Below are positions 26,088-33,906 of a stretch of 46,913 nt of DNA, one piece after another. Location: the NCBI GenBank assembly GCA_947643665.1, contig CANRWW010000021.1:1-46913 (forward strand). The letters are read 5' to 3'. The notes beneath the pieces are model-generated. The model was not told where the DNA came from. It worked only from the letters and a program-made list of their open reading frames with translations, and searched no databases. The DNA comes from an uncultured Porphyromonadaceae bacterium (GTDB taxonomy: Bacteria; Bacteroidota; Bacteroidia; Bacteroidales; Muribaculaceae). The first letter of the stretch is position 1; the number at the start of each line of letters is the position of its first letter. The position numbers were made by a program, and so were the translations under genes.

Positions 26088-26312
26088 ATGGACAAGAAAG
26101 AAATATTTAACAGAATAGAATATGTGGTGGCTTGTATCGGGGCTTTTGCACAGCGATACAATCTCTCCAACCAGCAGGCATATGCTTATCTGCGACGTTT
26201 TACCGGCATTGATTTTCTTCTTGACTGTTACGCCGCCGAACACACACTCTCTATTGACGATGCTGTAACAGACCTCCAGATACTTTGCAACAGGAAAGGA
26301 GGAAAGATATGA
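26088..26312 (+). CDS. DUF3791 family small protein
   Basis: A 74-residue protein of the DUF3791 type (EYVVACIGAFAQRYNLSNQQAYAYLRRFTG, then LLDCYAAEHTLSIDDAVTDLQ). The start ATG 26088 (MDKKEIFNRIE) matches the family; the frame is open upstream but not like it. The stop overlaps the next start as ATGA (26309-26312), so translation of the two genes should be coupled. DUF3791 genes commonly neighbour DUF3990 genes, as here. I infer a role as partner or neutralising protein for the DUF3990 product; that is not established. Confidence 0.78.
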   Translation: MDKKEIFNRIEYVVACIGAFAQRYNLSNQQAYAYLRRFTGIDFLLDCYAAEHTLSIDDAVTDLQILCNRKGGKI

Positions 26313-26796
26313 CCCTGCTCTATCACGGTTCCAACGTTGCCATTGAACAAATTGACCTCTCTCGAAGTAAACGAGGCAAAGATTTTGGTCAAGGATTCTA
26401 TCTGAATGCCAATCCCGAACAGGCGATGGCAATGGCAATCTGAACGTCCCGTTTTATGAACGAAGGACAACCGACATTGTCATGCTTGAGTTTCATGAAG
26501 ACGAAGCATTTAAAACTGGATTGAATATAAAAACCTTTTCCGAGTATTCTGTGGAATTGGCTGAATTCATAGTTATGAACCGTAAAAACAATTCAGACAT
26601 ACCGGCGCATCCATACGATATTGTAATCGGCCCTATCGCAGATGATACAGTCGGTGTACAGATTCGCCGCTACACAATGGGGTATATGTCGGCATCTGCC
26701 TTGGTAGAAGAATTAAAATTCAAGGGAGACCATGCAATACAATATTTCTTTGGCACCACACGTGCCATAAACTTTCTTAAAAGGATTGAGTTATGA
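26309..26796 (+). pseudogene. DUF3990 family gene, ADP-ribosyltransferase-like, broken by a frameshift
   Basis: From ATG 26309 the first 44 codons read LLYHGSNVAIEQIDL and RGKDFGQGFYLNANPEQAMAMA, the start of a DUF3990 protein, then hit TGA at 26441-26443. The rest continues in the next frame from about 26437: DIVMLEFHEDEAF, EFIVMNRKN, YDIVIGPIADDTVG and ALVEELKFKGDHAIQYFFGT, which is the C-terminal part of the same family. One missing base around 26430-26441, in GGCAATGGCAATC, explains the break. The YHGS and GxGFY motifs recall the His and Tyr of ADP-ribosyltransferase folds (inference from motif shape). The intact gene would encode about 162 residues and would overlap both neighbours by ATGA. 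Confidence 0.8.
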
Positions 26797-27014
26797 CACA
26801 AGACATACAGTTTCAGATAGAATGTCTCGCCACTGAATTGACAGAGATGTTGATGAATGAATATGGCTGGGACATCCGCCAGGCTCTTGACGAACTTTAT
26901 TCCTCAACAACATTCGCCCGACTCAACGATCCCGAATGTGGCCTCTATTATCAGGGATCAGTTTACATCTTCCAGTTCCTCAAGTCCGAAATAGAAACAG
27001 GAAAAATCGCATAA
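26793..27014 (+). CDS. Small acidic partner protein of the DUF3791/DUF3990 trio
   Basis: A 73-residue protein beginning at the ATGA overlap with the DUF3990 gene (26793-26796). The sequence LTEMLMNEYGWDIRQALDELYSSTTFARLNDPECGLYYQGSVYIFQFLKSEI is of a kind I have seen beside DUF3990 genes and may be a distant DUF3791 relative, but I cannot name the family with certainty. It is helical and acidic. It remains intact although the central gene is broken. Confidence 0.7.
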   Translation: MTQDIQFQIECLATELTEMLMNEYGWDIRQALDELYSSTTFARLNDPECGLYYQGSVYIFQFLKSEIETGKIA

Positions 27015-27021
27015 ACCCACA

Positions 27022-27042
27022 CAAGTTCGAGGCTTGAACTTG
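27022..27042. promoter_or_regulatory. Perfect 7-bp inverted repeat overlapping a -33 box
   Basis: CAAGTTC (27022-27028), spacer GAGGCTT and GAACTTG (27036-27042). The right arm ends in CTTG, the -33 of the next promoter. It lies 7 bp past the trio's last stop. It could be an operator for the outer membrane gene or a hairpin at the end of the trio; there is no T-run directly after it. Confidence 0.5.
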
Positions 27043-27070
27043 CAGTTTTGAAATTATATTCGTAGTTTTG
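27039..27070 (+). promoter_or_regulatory. Promoter for the outer membrane beta-barrel gene
   Basis: CTTG (27039-27042), 20 bp, TAGTTTTG (27063-27070), then the ATG at 27109. Good match to the Bacteroidota rule. Confidence 0.6.
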
Positions 27071-27108
27071 CCAAAACATCAACACAATCATTCAAATTCA
27101 AGCCTTTT

Positions 27109-29402
27109 ATGAACGGACTTATCAGGAATATTGCCATCTGCATACTGGCAGCTACAGTTTCCCATGCTGCCGGCGGTTTCGACCTCCGGGTGAAGATTGA
27201 GACGGAACGGAGCCGGAGCGCGGTGGCGGGTCTTTTTCCGGAAGCCACTTACCCGAACGGATGGACTATCGCCAAAGGGGTGTGGCATCAGTACCGGTTC
27301 AAGGATCTTCCTGACGAATCAATACAGATCAGGTATGTGATAGACGGGAGCCAATGGGCCACGGATATACCGGAACCGACAGACAGTATCACCATACGCA
27401 TCCCGGATGTTATGCTCATGCAATCGCTGTCGGAGGTGACTGTGCAGGCCGACCGCCAGTATATGACCGATGACAAAAGCGTGTATGTGCCGTCAAGACG
27501 CGACAAAAAAATCTCTTCCTCAGGCACACGTCTGTTGCAGGCAATGGCGATACCCTCACTGGATGTAAACCCTGAAAACAACGTGGTCACTACGGCCGCC
27601 GGCGAGGGAGTGGCGATATATATTGACCATGTTCCCGCATCAAAAGAAGAAATCGCCGGGATGCGCACTATGGATGTGGCGAGGGTTGAGGTGTTCGACT
27701 ATCCTAAAGACCCGCGTTTCTCAGGTGCGCGCCATGTGGTGAATTTCGTAATGCAGAAGTATGAGTACGGCGGATATACACGGGTGGGAGCCGCCCAGAC
27801 TTTCGTCACGGATATGGGATCATATTCCGTGAATTCAAAGATGGTGTGCAAACGCATGACCTACGATCTGGCCGGCGCATTCAACTATTCGCGCGACACC
27901 CACACAGGAGAAACGTCTGTTACCGATTATATCTTTCCCGATATGCATGTGACACGCGACATGGCCACAGAATCCTCCCTTGACAAGCAGCATGGAGGTA
28001 ACGCCTCCTTCCGCGCGCTATACAGAAACGGGGCTACGGTGATCTCCAACACCGCAGGGGTTGTAATCACAAAAACACCCGGCAATTTCCGACGCGATGC
28101 CACATCGTTCACCCCCGGTGTATATCCTTCCGATATCTCGCTCACGCAATCAGACAAAAGCGGTCTTTCCCCATCCTGGGAAGGATACTATATGTTCACG
28201 CTTCCGAAAGAGATCTCGCTATCCATGCGGCCAACTGCGTCATATGGCCGCTACAGGCGCGACTATTCGTTTGTATCATCAGGAAACCCCATTACCAACC
28301 ATGCCACAGACGACGCATGGCAGTACAATCTTTCGACAACGATGCAGAAACAGTTCGGCAACCAAAGTCTTGGACTATCCGTTTCCGGAGGAGGCAACGG
28401 CAACCGCATGAATTATGCCGGCACCAATCCCGCCAAAGTCAACACACGGTTCAATTTCGCTGATATCCAGATTGTAGGAAATCTCAGATTCGGCAAACTC
28501 TGGATACAGGGAAATGCCGGGGGAGCATATTCCCATACTTCAATCAACAACACATCGAAGACCGAGCTATATCCCCGGTATTTTATAGCGACAGGATACA
28601 ATATCAACGATAAAAACCGCCTGAGCCTTGCTCCGAACTGTCCCACTGGACAATTCCCATGAGCGAACAAGGCCCCAACACCATCTTGTTAAACCAGATA
28701 GACGCCTTGCAGGGTGGAGAAGACCTAAAGACATCACGCTACAATTCCGTTCTGGCACAATATGACTGGATGCCTGCGCAAAAGATCTCGTTCACCATCT
28801 TCGGGCAGTTCATCCGTCACACCCGCCCGGTATCAGACATCTATTTCCCTCTGGAGGGGAGCGCTACCCCGGTAATGGTGCAACGGTACGTGAACAGCGG
28901 TTTCCTTAACCAATGGAAATATGGCGGTTCGATAGCCTTGCGCCTTCTTGACGGAAATCTGACATGCAAACTGAATGCGACCGGTCTGAATTACGACCGC
29001 CGGGGAGTACAGGAATACCGCGGCGATTACCTGCATCTCAGCGCAGAAGCCACATATTCCATAGGAAATTTCTATTTCTCGGGATATTACAGCCACCGAA
29101 ACAAAAGCATCTCTGCTGTGCACAGAAATGAACGCCCGGAATATTACTACCTCATGGCAGGATGGGGCAACGGCAATCTGCATATATCCGCACGAGCCAA
29201 CAACTTCTGTCGCACCTCGTGGAACGGCGCACGCAGCCTACTCGTTGCCGAGAGCTACCGAAAAGAGACGCAACTGTCTGGAACCACCTATCACCAATGG
29301 TTCAAGCTTTCGGTAAGCTATTCGATACCATACGGCAAAAAACTGTCTGACAGACAGGATGTACAGACCCCAGGGGGAGCATCCTCCGCCATACTCAACT
29401 GA
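27109..29402 (+). pseudogene. Outer membrane beta-barrel protein (TonB-receptor-like), frameshifted
   Basis: Two open frames belong to one gene. The first (27109-28662) starts with a signal peptide (ends near SHAAG) and has a plug-like part (LSEVTVQADRQYM, then GVAIYIDHVPASKEEIAGM, VARVEVFDYPKDPRFSGARHVVNFVMQ), followed by barrel strands. It ends NRLSLAPNCPTGQFP. In the next frame the text just before 28659 reads SELSHWTIPMSEQGP and carries on as barrel strands to 29402. A single missing base near 28629-28633 links them. The whole product would be about 764 residues, a normal size for the Bacteroidetes OMP_b-brl_3 type family. Either the gene is inactive or the base is an assembly error. Ligand unknown. 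Confidence 0.82.
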
Positions 29403-29573
29403 AGAGTCCAGACATTCAATCATCCCGCGCCAGATTCCCGGACAATTGCGGAGGAGGAGGGGGCATAATTCAGGGATAATTGTCCAATAATTTCACTGCA
29501 TGAAATATTGTTAGTAATTTTATGCCGCAGTTAATGATGAAAACAATCTCCTTAAATCCTGTATAGCATAGAC

Positions 29574-30494
29574 ATGAAATTATTACGAATCCTGGCAGCT
29601 ATGGTGATCACTGTAGCTGTAGCCCTCCCCTCTTTTGCAAAAAAATCCCCGAAAACAGACCCTTCCGATACACCGCGGGCATGGACACAGCTCCTGTGGC
29701 CCGATGGAGCACCGCATCCAAAGCAAATAAAACCTGATGCCGAAGGTAAGGTGCGCGAGCCCAAAGAGATGGGTGATACCGCAAAGGTGCATGTCTTCCT
29801 CCCCGCTCCATCCAAAGCCAACGGCAAGGCTGTGGTATTGTGTCCTGGCGGCGGATATGTATGGCTCGCCATTGACAACGAAGGCTACGGGTGGGTAGAC
29901 TTCTTCAACGAGCAGGGCATAGCGCTGGTCGTGCTCCAATACCGGCTACCGGACGGCACATGGGAAATACCGGTGGAAGATGTGCAGGAAGCTGTGCGCC
30001 TTGTGCGCCGCAACGCCAAAGAGTGGAACATCAACCCCGACGCCATCGGTGTGGGAGGGTCATCAGCGGGCGGCCATCTTGCTTCAACCGCTTCCACCCA
30101 TTTCGCAAAACCGGTAAACGCCGATCCCGTAAGCTGCCGCCCTGATTTCGCCATACTGTATTATCCTGTAATCAGTTTCCTGCCGCAGTACTCACACGGC
30201 GGAAGCCGCATAGGCCTGCTAGGGCCATCGTTCACATGCGAGAAAGAGATAGAATTCAGCAATGAGATGCAGGTGACCCCCGACACCCCTCGCACCATAA
30301 TACTTTTCAGCTCAGATGACGACATAGTGCACCCTTTCAACGCCCTGCGCTACTATGAGGCACTTTACAACGCCGGGGTACCCGCTTCACTCCATATCTA
30401 CCCCGAAGGACGCCACGGATGGGGAAGCAATCCCGCTTTCAAATACCGCAAAGCCATGCTCACCGACCTCTCCACATGGCTGTCTGGCTTTTAA
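29574..30494 (+). CDS. Exported alpha/beta-hydrolase (esterase/deacetylase-like)
   Basis: A 306-residue serine hydrolase with a signal peptide (residues 1-22, ending PSFA). The oxyanion region is VVLCPGGGYVWLA (about 87-99) and the nucleophile is Ser164 in VGGSSAGGHLAS. The acid is in FSSDDDIVHPFNA and the catalytic His in YPEGRHGWG near the C-terminus. This pattern is typical of the acetylxylan-esterase-like and BD-FAE-type enzymes of Bacteroidetes that remove acyl groups from plant polysaccharides; the substrate here is not proven. The stretch 29403-29573 upstream contains an 8-bp inverted repeat (GGACAATT 29440-29447, AATTGTCC 29478-29485) with a long loop and nothing else I can name. Confidence 0.85.
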   Translation: MKLLRILAAMVITVAVALPSFAKKSPKTDPSDTPRAWTQLLWPDGAPHPKQIKPDAEGKVREPKEMGDTAKVHVFLPAPSKANGKAVVLCPGGGYVWLAIDNEGYGWVDFFNEQGIALVVLQYRLPDGTWEIPVEDVQEAVRLVRRNAKEWNINPDAIGVGGSSAGGHLASTASTHFAKPVNADPVSCRPDFAILYYPVISFLPQYSHGGSRIGLLGPSFTCEKEIEFSNEMQVTPDTPRTIILFSSDDDIVHPFNALRYYEALYNAGVPASLHIYPEGRHGWGSNPAFKYRKAMLTDLSTWLSGF

Positions 30495-30509
30495 ATAGCC
30501 GCTGTTTCG

Positions 30510-30539
30510 TTTGCATCTCACGATTTTTCGTTAACTTTG
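30510..30539 (+). promoter_or_regulatory. Promoter upstream of argS
   Basis: TTTG (30510-30513), 18 bp, TAACTTTG (30532-30539). Transcription should begin about 5-8 bp on, at the very foot of the terminator hairpin 30542-30581. No second promoter is evident between that hairpin and the argS ATG. Confidence 0.55.
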
Positions 30540-30541
30540 CA

Positions 30542-30581
30542 CTCTCCGTGTGTCCCATCTCTCCACACGGAGAGATTTTTT
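30542..30581 (+). terminator. Intrinsic terminator in the argS leader
   Basis: CTCTCCGTGTG (30542-30552) pairs perfectly with CACACGGAGAG (30564-30574), 11 bp, loop of 11, then A and six T (30576-30581). It is 48 bp past the hydrolase stop and 57 bp before the argS ATG. It can end the hydrolase transcript, but it also lies directly after the promoter at 30510-30539. Confidence 0.9.
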
Positions 30582-30637
30582 CATTATATCAGGATATCCT
30601 GGCAGTTACTTATTTTATTAAAAATACCAGCAACATC

Positions 30638-32428
30638 ATGTCGATAGACCAGATTATAGCCCAGGGGGTAGCTAATGCCGTAAAAGAACTTTACGGTGTA
30701 GAGACCCAGGCAGACCAGATCGTACCCCAGACCACCCGCAAGGAATTTGAAGGCAACCTTACCGTAGTAGTGTTCCCATGGGTAAAAGCAGCGCGGAAAA
30801 GCCCTGAACAGGTAGGCAACGAAATAGGCCAGTGGCTTGTAGACAATGAGCCGGCAGTTGACCGCTTCAACGTTGTAAAAGGTTTCCTGAATCTGGTGAT
30901 AGAGCCTACTTTCTGGTGCTCGGTACTACACCACATTGAAGACACCAAAGATTTCGGTATCACCCAGGCCACAGACCAAAGCCCCTTGGTGATGGTGGAG
31001 TACTCTTCCCCCAATACCAACAAGCCGTTGCACCTGGGGCATGTGCGCAACAACCTGCTCGGATTCTCGCTTGCCGAGATCCTGAAAGCATGCGGCAACC
31101 GGGTGGTAAAGACCAACATAGTCAACGACCGAGGCATCCATATCTGCAAATCCATGCTCGCATGGCAGAAATGGGGCGACGGCATCACACCTGAAAAAGC
31201 CGGCAAAAAAGGGGACCACCTTATAGGCGATTTCTATGTGCTCTTTGACAAACATTTCAAACAGGAGGTCAAGGAGATCATGGAGCGTGAAGGCATATCG
31301 GAAGATGATGCCAAGCAGAAATCGCCACTGATGGCCGAAGCACGCGAAATGCTCCGCCGCTGGGAGGAGAAAGATCCTGAAGTACGCTCGCTCTGGGAAA
31401 TGATGAACTCTTGGGTATATGACGGTTTCGGCGACACATACAAGCGTCTTGGAGTGGACTTCGACAAAATCTATTACGAAAGCGAGACCTACCTTGAAGG
31501 AAAAGAGAAGGTGCTTGAGGGGCTTGACAAGGGTATCATGACCCGCGATGCCGACGGATCGGTATGGGCAGACCTCACCGACGCCGGCCTTGACCGCAAG
31601 CTGCTCCTACGCTCCGACGGCACATCGGTTTACATGACACAGGACATAGGCACTGCCAAACTGCGTTTCCAGGACTACCCCATAGACAAGATGATCTATG
31701 TGGTAGGTAATGAACAGAATTACCACTTCCAGGTACTGTCGCTACTGCTTGACCGCCTCGGATTCAAATGGGGAAAAGACCTTGTCCACTTCTCCTACGG
31801 CATGGTGGAACTCCCTGAAGGTAAGATGAAGAGCCGCGAGGGTACAGTAGTGGATGCCGACGACCTTATGGAAGAGATGGTGAACGGCGCCCGTGAGGTT
31901 TCACGCGAACTTGGAAAACTTGACGGCCTAACCGAAGCCGAAACCGAAGAAATCTCGGAAATCGTAGGCCTTGGAGCACTCAAATACTTCCTGCTCAAAG
32001 TCGATCCCCGCAAGAACATGCTCTTCAACCCCAAAGAAAGCATTGACTTCAACGGCAACACAGGGCCGTTCATCCAATACACCTATGCCCGCATCCGTTC
32101 AGTGCTACGTAAAGCCGCCGAAATGCATCTTGAGACAAAAGACTACCCGGCTGTGGTTCCAAACGAAAAAGAGATAGCGCTCATACAGACACTCGCCGAC
32201 TTCCCTGCCACAGTACAGGAGGCTGGACGCACCTATTCACCTGCGATAATCGCCAATTACGTGTATGAACTGGTAAAACAATACAACCAGTTCTATCACG
32301 ATTATTCCATACTGAAGGAAGAAGACGCTGCCGTGCGCTCGTTGCGTCTGGCCTTGTGTGATGCCACCTCACGCGTTGTAGCCACAGGCATGGGACTGCT
32401 CGGCATACGTGTGCCCGAACGCATGTAA
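30638..32428 (+). CDS. argS: Arginyl-tRNA synthetase
   Basis: Class I aminoacyl-tRNA synthetase charging tRNA-Arg; 596 residues from ATG 30638 (MSIDQIIAQGVANAV). The N-terminal Arg-specific tRNA-binding domain spans about 1-110. The HIGH signature appears as SSPNTNKPLHLGHVRNN, and the KMSKS-loop equivalent as GKMKSREGT. The C-terminal anticodon-binding part contains NTGPFIQYTYARIRSVLRKA and the end RVVATGMGLLGIRVPERM. The frame is open upstream to 30419, but that part overlaps the hydrolase and the terminator and is not ArgS. Confidence 0.97.
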   Translation: MSIDQIIAQGVANAVKELYGVETQADQIVPQTTRKEFEGNLTVVVFPWVKAARKSPEQVGNEIGQWLVDNEPAVDRFNVVKGFLNLVIEPTFWCSVLHHIEDTKDFGITQATDQSPLVMVEYSSPNTNKPLHLGHVRNNLLGFSLAEILKACGNRVVKTNIVNDRGIHICKSMLAWQKWGDGITPEKAGKKGDHLIGDFYVLFDKHFKQEVKEIMEREGISEDDAKQKSPLMAEAREMLRRWEEKDPEVRSLWEMMNSWVYDGFGDTYKRLGVDFDKIYYESETYLEGKEKVLEGLDKGIMTRDADGSVWADLTDAGLDRKLLLRSDGTSVYMTQDIGTAKLRFQDYPIDKMIYVVGNEQNYHFQVLSLLLDRLGFKWGKDLVHFSYGMVELPEGKMKSREGTVVDADDLMEEMVNGAREVSRELGKLDGLTEAETEEISEIVGLGALKYFLLKVDPRKNMLFNPKESIDFNGNTGPFIQYTYARIRSVLRKAAEMHLETKDYPAVVPNEKEIALIQTLADFPATVQEAGRTYSPAIIANYVYELVKQYNQFYHDYSILKEEDAAVRSLRLALCDATSRVVATGMGLLGIRVPERM

Positions 32429-32433
32429 GAAAT

Positions 32434-32457
32434 CCGCTAAACCTTTCGGCGGTTTTT
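32434..32457 (+). terminator. Weak terminator after argS
   Basis: AAACC (32439-32443) can pair with GGTTT (32451-32455), or CCGC (32434-32437) with GCGG (32449-32452), followed by a short T-run to 32456. Short stem, modest support. Confidence 0.4.
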
Positions 32458-32480
32458 GCATCTAATTTGTTATATCTGGA

Positions 32481-32502
32481 GTTTGCCACACCTGCGGCAA
32501 AC
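32481..32502 (+). promoter_or_regulatory. 7-bp hairpin in the leader of the BI-1 gene
   Basis: GTTTGCC (32481-32487) and GGCAAAC (32496-32502) form a perfect inverted repeat with an 8-base spacer, 30 bp before the ATG at 32533. It has no T-run after it; operator or mRNA structure, role unknown. Confidence 0.4.
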
Positions 32503-32532
32503 CACAAACCCTAAAATTCATAAACAAGTAAC

Positions 32533-33261
32533 ATGAATAATTACAATCTCAACTCCTGGTCAAACCAGTATGGAGGTTCACCCGAAGCTCTTGACGCCAA
32601 GGTTTCGACCGTAATGAAAAGCGTCTATTTAAAAATGTTCCTCGGTCTGCTAGTGACCGCACTCACCTCCTGGATTGTGGCAGCCACAGCCGGAGGGGAC
32701 GGAAGTTTCCTGTACTACCTCGCCACCCACCGATGGCTGTACTGGGGACTGGCAATAGCTGAGTTAGGCCTTGTACTTTGGATTTCCGCCGGCTTGCGCC
32801 GCATGAGCTCCGGCATGGCCACCGGCTTGTTCTTCCTGTTTGCGATAGTCAACGGCCTCACATTGTCACTCATATTCGTGGCATATTCCTTGCCGTCTAT
32901 TTTCAAGACGTTTGTAATCACAGCGGGTGTGTTCGGCGCAATGAGTGTATACGGATACTTCACAACCCGCAGCCTCGCCAAAATAGGCTCGATCCTTTAT
33001 ATGGCGCTGTTCGGCCTCATCATCCTCTGCGTGGTAAATATCTTCTGGGCAAACTCCACCCTTGACTGGATAGTAAGCGGCCTTGGAGTGCTCATCTTCA
33101 TCGGCATCACCGCATGGGACACCCAGCAGATCAAACAGATGGCAGAAGCGGATCCCACCATGGCAAACGGCCGCCTGGCCACACTTGGCGCCCTGAGCCT
33201 CTATCTTGACTTCATCAACCTCTTCCTCTACCTCCTGCGTTTCTTCGGCAACAGAGACTGA
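32533..33261 (+). CDS. Bax inhibitor-1 (BI-1/YccA) family membrane protein
   Basis: A 242-residue inner membrane protein with seven TM segments after a 30-residue cytoplasmic tail (MNNYNLNSWSNQYGG). The family signature is in FIGITAWDTQQIKQMAEADP near 195-214, and the Asp residues of this region and the C-terminal TM are those linked to pH-dependent calcium leak in bacterial homologues. YccA in E. coli modulates FtsH protease. A small lipoprotein gene follows after 24 bp on the same strand and may be cotranscribed. Confidence 0.93.
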   Translation: MNNYNLNSWSNQYGGSPEALDAKVSTVMKSVYLKMFLGLLVTALTSWIVAATAGGDGSFLYYLATHRWLYWGLAIAELGLVLWISAGLRRMSSGMATGLFFLFAIVNGLTLSLIFVAYSLPSIFKTFVITAGVFGAMSVYGYFTTRSLAKIGSILYMALFGLIILCVVNIFWANSTLDWIVSGLGVLIFIGITAWDTQQIKQMAEADPTMANGRLATLGALSLYLDFINLFLYLLRFFGNRD

Positions 33262-33285
33262 AACCAACTTAATTCATAAAGATAT

Positions 33286-33726
33286 ATGAAAATTTTAAAG
33301 CTCTTCGCAGCTTGCACAGCTGCTGTGGCACTCATGACAGGTACCGCCTCATGCGGATCAAAAAACTCCGGTGAAAACACTGACGGAGAGAAGACCGAAC
33401 TTTCAACTGAACAGCAAAGGAAAATGGAAGCCCTCGAAAAAGAGGTTGAGAATGTCAACAAACAACTCCCGATGGAGCAGGGAAACGGCCTTAAGCTAAC
33501 AAAAATGGAAATCAAGGACGGATATATGGTTAGCTATGCGACTTATCCGCAGGATGCCGACCTGGAAGTGAGCGACTCTCCGGAAACCCGCCAGGCAATA
33601 GTGGAATCAGCAGGAGAATCCGCAATAAGCCGTCTGAAAGCGCTTAACCTCGGTTTGAAATACGTGTACACCGAAGAAGGCACAGACAGCACCACTACAA
33701 TCACCGTCTCCCCCGAAGAAATGTAA
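33286..33726 (+). CDS. Small lipoprotein, function unknown
   Basis: A 146-residue protein with a lipoprotein signal (hydrophobic 5-20, then TGTASCGSK, Cys23 as lipidation site). A charged Ser/Gly/Glu linker and a short coiled coil (EQQRKMEALEKEVENVNKQL) follow, then a compact alpha/beta domain (LTKMEIKDGYMVSYATYP, ending YTEEGTDSTTTITVSPEEM). The layout is like small DUF4854-type lipoproteins, but I am not sure of the family. It sits 24 bp after the BI-1 gene. Confidence 0.75.
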   Translation: MKILKLFAACTAAVALMTGTASCGSKNSGENTDGEKTELSTEQQRKMEALEKEVENVNKQLPMEQGNGLKLTKMEIKDGYMVSYATYPQDADLEVSDSPETRQAIVESAGESAISRLKALNLGLKYVYTEEGTDSTTTITVSPEEM

Positions 33727-33748
33727 TACGCCCCATACATAACCCTAT

Positions 33749-33783
33749 GGCGATGTGTCAGAATCCGGCATATCGCCTTTTTT
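33749..33783 (+). terminator. Terminator after the lipoprotein gene
   Basis: GGCGAT (33749-33754) pairs with ATCGCC (33772-33777), followed by six T (33778-33783). The loop of 17 is long, but position and T-run are right for the end of the BI-1/lipoprotein unit. Confidence 0.6.
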
Positions 33784-33906
33784 GTATCCGGGAATTTCGG
33801 ATACTATGCCTGCTGATACATGAAAGAAACGGAACCGTGTTTTAGAAAACACCCAAAAGACTCACAAATTCTTCGTATATTTACAGCAAAGTAATACAAA
33901 TATCTT

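Noticed and set aside
28659-29402. Separate 247-residue gene after the barrel gene
   Set aside because: It lacks any signal peptide or plug, and the previous frame continues into it through SELSHWTIP; it is the second half of one gene.
30419-30637. Upstream extension of argS
   Set aside because: It overlaps the hydrolase gene, crosses an intrinsic terminator, and its 73 residues are unlike any ArgS N-terminus.
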